Assembly: GCA_008330645.1 (NCBI GenBank)
Contig: VLTN01000021.1
Location: 434,001 to 498,000, forward strand
Origin: Cafeteria roenbergensis
Taxonomy: Eukaryota > Sar > Bigyra > Bicosoecida > Cafeteriaceae
Direction of reading: 5' to 3'
DNA: 64,000 nucleotides
This document shows, piece after piece, positions 61,501-64,000 of this stretch. Within the stretch, counting starts at the first letter, position 1. Every line of letters begins with the position of its first letter. The notes beneath the pieces were generated by a model that ran no database searches, was not told where the DNA came from, and was given only the letters and a program-made list of their open reading frames with translations. A program made the translations under genes and the position numbers.

Positions 61501-62494
61501 GGTGCCCATGGGCCCGCACCTGGCCTCCTTCCTCGGCGTGACGTACGACGCCCTCAACGAGCGCCTGCCCTCGCAGTACCCAGACGAGCAGGACGACGAC
61601 GACGACCAGGACGCCAACGGCTCCTACGCCATCTTCGACGAGATGTACGACGCGCTCGGCATGCTCGCGCGCCGCGCCGGGCCCGCCCTCTGGGCCGCCG
61701 GGTTCGACCGCTTCTGGCCGGCCTACGTCACCTTCGCCAACCGTGAGCGGTCGGACATGGACCAGGCCGGCGTGCTCGGCTGCCTCTCGGACATGGCGGA
61801 GGGCCTCGGCAACGCGCCCGGCTGGGTCGAGGCCGTGCTGCGTGACGGCCTGCCGCTCATCGGGAAGGGCCTGGGCAGCTCCAGCGCAGCCCTCCAGCGC
61901 AACAGCCTCGTCGCCCTCGGCACGGTGCTGTCCGCCGTGGGCGCCCCGGCCGCGGGTGTGGTTCCCCGCATCATGCCCCCGGTGCTGGTCATGTGCGAGC
62001 GAAAGGCAGGCTGCACGCACCACGTGGTGGACAACGCCGCCGCGTGCGTGTGCCGCATCATGCGGACGCACGCGTCCGTGGCCGACGTGCCGCAGGCCGT
62101 GCGGGCAGTGGTGGCCGCGCTCCCGCTGCAGGAGGACCACGCGGAGGACACGGTGGTCTGGGGCGCCGTGGCCGAGCTCGCCAAGGCAGGGGAGGCGACC
62201 ACTGTGGGCCTTGCCAACGCCATCGTCTACGCAGCGGCCGTGGCGCTCGAGGCAAGCTCCGGGTCAAAGCCGAACGCTCGGGGCCTCATCCTCCGCGCCG
62301 TGTGCAACCTCGCGGCCACCAACGCAGCCGCCGTCACCGCAGCCATCGCGGCCCTGCCCGCCGAGATCCAGCCGCGCATGTCGGCCCGCGTGGCCGCGGT
62401 GCAAGGCGGGACGGACATTGTTGCAGCGGCCGCCGCCATGCCTGCGGCGGGCGCCGCCGCCGCCGCCGCCGGAGCGGCTGCGACATCCCCGTGA
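58566..62494 (+). CDS. importin-4 / Kap123-like karyopherin beta, two exons
   Basis: Reconstructed as join(58566..58739, 59066..62494), 1200 aa. The intron (326 nt) starts GTGCGT and ends GCGCAG, phase 0; the joint reads TDDSVRQMSGVLVRLRIHAY, matching the first HEAT repeat of importin-beta proteins. The body is a chain of HEAT repeats. LEIMALHIPGRTYYPLVFDA, RVRYAGLMLVSVSADG and VVAALPLQEDHAED follow importin-4/Kap123 (which has QVVDMLALHLPP, YQRKAGLLVLAVLSDG, LLHALPLKEDLEEW). An acidic loop QDDDDDQDANG (about residue 900) fits the same group. Kap123/IPO4 imports ribosomal proteins and histones H3/H4 using RanGTP. It is somewhat longer than IPO4 (1081 aa), with Ala-rich ends. Assignment against importin-5 is probable, not certain. 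Confidence 0.85.
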
Positions 62495-62737
62495 GCGTTA
62501 GCGCGGCGCGCGTGCGCGCGCGACCTGCCCTGTGTCACCCCGCGTCGTCCCCCGCTCCACCAAGCCTGCCCGTTTCTGTGTGTGCTTGTGCTGTCAGCCC
62601 TAAGCATGTGCTGCCTGTGGCGCGCCCGCCTGCCTCTGCCCGGCGCGCCTCCGCCTGCCCGTGCGGCGAGAGCGCACCCATTGGCAACGCGAGCGGCAGC
62701 CATGGCCACACATGCCGCAACCGCCGCGCCCCTGGGG

Positions 62738-64000
62738 TCACGCCAGGTCCTCCCGCACGAAGGCTGCCACTGTCTCGACGTGCGGCGAGTGCGGGAACAT
62801 GTCCACGGGCTGCGCCGACCGGAGGACGTAGCCGGCCCCCTCCGCGCCCCCAGCGTCCTGCAGCGCGGCAGCGTCACGAGCCAGCGTGTCGGGGTTGCAA
62901 GAGAGGTACACGATGGCCCGAGGGCGCATCGCCGCCCGGATTGTGGCCACGGCAAAGCCTGGCAGCCCGGTGCGCGGCGGGTTGGCAAGCACCACATCGG
63001 GAAGCTGGCCTCCCAGCGCCTCCACCACTCGCGCGCAGTCCGCCTCGGAGGCCAGATCCGCCTGCATCGCAGTGGCAGCGTCTGCGCCAAGCTGCGCCAA
63101 TGCGGCCTTGGCTCGCGTCACGGCTCGGGGCATCAGCTCCGCGGTGACAACCCGGCCCAGAAGGTGCGCCACAGCCAGCGTGAGGGCCCCCGATCCGGCA
63201 AAGAGCTCGACCGCGGAGGGCCTGGCGGGCAGGACTCCCGCCTGCAGCTCCGCGAGGCACCGAGCCGCCTCGGCGAACAGGATGGCGACGTTGCCCTCGT
63301 GGGCCTGCACGAAGTCCAGCGGGCCCGACTCGGTCGTGAGCGGGCGGCTCAGCCACGCGGCGCGGCCGACGGGCGGCAGGCCGTCGTGTTGCGCTGCGTC
63401 GCCGGCCCCAGTCGCGCCGCGGGCGGCCTCGACGTCCGCTCGCCAGATCGCCTGCGAAACGGTCACGGCTCTGCCGGCGAGCAGCTCTGCCTCGCCCTGC
63501 AGCCAGCGCTCGAGGAGGCGAGCGGGGTCGTGGTGAGCCTGCTCCGCCCAGGCAGCGCGCAGGGACCGCGGCGTGCTCAGCGGCTGCCAGGCGGCGGCGA
63601 CGCCGGCCAGGGAGCGGGAGGCTTCGGCGGCCTCCTCGGCTGCGTGCCCGCCCCGCACGACGTCGGCGGCGGCGCGCCACTCGGGCTCAGTCCAGCCCTC
63701 CGGGCAGCCCCCGCCCTCCAGCTCGGCCGCGCTCCGCAAGAGGGCGCCGACGTCGGAGGCCACTCTCTCGAGCCTGGCCACGTTGGCCAGGGCCAGCGGC
63801 CGGGTGGTGCGGAGGGAGACGACCACCTCGCGCGCGGCCTCCGCCTCCGGCGCCGACAGCGCCATGGCGCCGTACATCGCGTCGGCGCCCGGCCCGCCCG
63901 CAGAGGCCCTGACAGCCAGCGGAGGGCGGAGGACGTGGCCCGCCGCGCCGGCTGCCGTGCGGTCGAGGCCGCCCTGCCCCGGAGCCACGGGCCTGGCCCC
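62738..64000 (-). CDS. RNA m5U methyltransferase (TrmA/RlmD/TRMT2 family), 5' end outside window
   Basis: Only the C-terminal part is inside; the frame is open to the right edge, and the first Met (63988) is probably internal. The SAM-binding Rossmann domain starts AVELFAGSGALTLAVAHLLG, followed by DVVLANPPRTGL, then IVYLSCNPDTLARD, whose Cys is the nucleophile that attacks uracil C6 in this family, and finally QPVDMFPHSPHVETVA with the catalytic Glu. The LDFVQAHEGNVA region corresponds to the conserved FxQ segment before the SAM fold. These enzymes make 5-methyluridine in tRNA (position 54) or rRNA; which one cannot be told from the fragment. Convergent with importin-4 (243 bp). Confidence 0.85.
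   Translation of the reverse strand, partial: GARPVAPGQGGLDRTAAGAAGHVLRPPLAVRASAGGPGADAMYGAMALSAPEAEAAREVVVSLRTTRPLALANVARLERVASDVGALLRSAAELEGGGCPEGWTEPEWRAAADVVRGGHAAEEAAEASRSLAGVAAAWQPLSTPRSLRAAWAEQAHHDPARLLERWLQGEAELLAGRAVTVSQAIWRADVEAARGATGAGDAAQHDGLPPVGRAAWLSRPLTTESGPLDFVQAHEGNVAILFAEAARCLAELQAGVLPARPSAVELFAGSGALTLAVAHLLGRVVTAELMPRAVTRAKAALAQLGADAATAMQADLASEADCARVVEALGGQLPDVVLANPPRTGLPGFAVATIRAAMRPRAIVYLSCNPDTLARDAAALQDAGGAEGAGYVLRSAQPVDMFPHSPHVETVAAFVREDLA

Noticed and set aside
1-64000. Mobile elements, LTR or virus-like genes, CRISPR arrays
   Set aside because: No reverse transcriptase, integrase, transposase or capsid-like protein and no terminal repeats were seen. The only large repeat is the in-frame array of a host gene.

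Overview
This is a nuclear segment from a GC-rich, gene-dense eukaryotic microbe, not a prokaryote or organelle. It carries spliceosomal introns and encodes a spliceosome subunit (SF3A2/Prp11), a TFIIB-type factor, an importin and a Dbp5-like helicase. CCDC39, an outer-arm-docking-like coiled coil and a probable Sfi1-like centrin-binding protein point to a flagellated cell. A C-terminal AP2/ERF domain and an intron-containing YeeE/YedE transporter suggest a protist of the stramenopile, haptophyte or similar algal/heterotrophic flagellate kind. I cannot name the species; a bicosoecid such as Cafeteria would fit, but that is a guess.

Layout. 0-11.6 kb, all plus: Dbp5-like DEAD-box helicase; small two-exon membrane protein; ODAD-like coiled coil behind a TATA box; AP2-domain regulator. 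11.9-16.8 kb, minus: expanded TFIIB-like protein; three-exon YeeE/YedE transporter. 17.1-23.6 kb: CCDC39 (plus) converging on a FOXRED2-like ER flavoprotein (minus). 24.4-36.7 kb: a giant three-exon gene (about 4013 aa) whose core is a 9.1 kb in-frame array of 27 near-identical 339-bp units, each with two WREAT motifs 33 residues apart. 36.8-45.5 kb, minus: a 2458-aa EF-hand/CBS protein with an N-myristoylation start, then SF3A2. 45.7-56.6 kb: CDIN1-like TPD nuclease (plus), secreted FAD oxidoreductase (minus), small secreted protein (plus), 1483-aa multipass membrane protein (plus). 56.9-64 kb: adenosine kinase (minus), importin-4 (plus), and the 3' part of an RNA m5U methyltransferase (minus) that runs off the right edge.

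Gene structure. I reconstructed ten introns in eight genes. All begin GTGAG or GTGCG and all end GCAG (one has a second phase-compatible acceptor), and they cluster near the 5' ends. Of 18 stop codons 13 are TGA, 5 are TAG and none is TAA. I saw no tRNA or rRNA, CRISPR array, transposon, LTR element or virus-like gene.

The most interesting object is the giant repeat gene. Its units look like pairs of Sfi1-type centrin-binding repeats separated by charged coiled coil. They are almost identical in DNA sequence, with a visible 1386-bp higher-order duplication, so the array has been expanding or homogenising recently.
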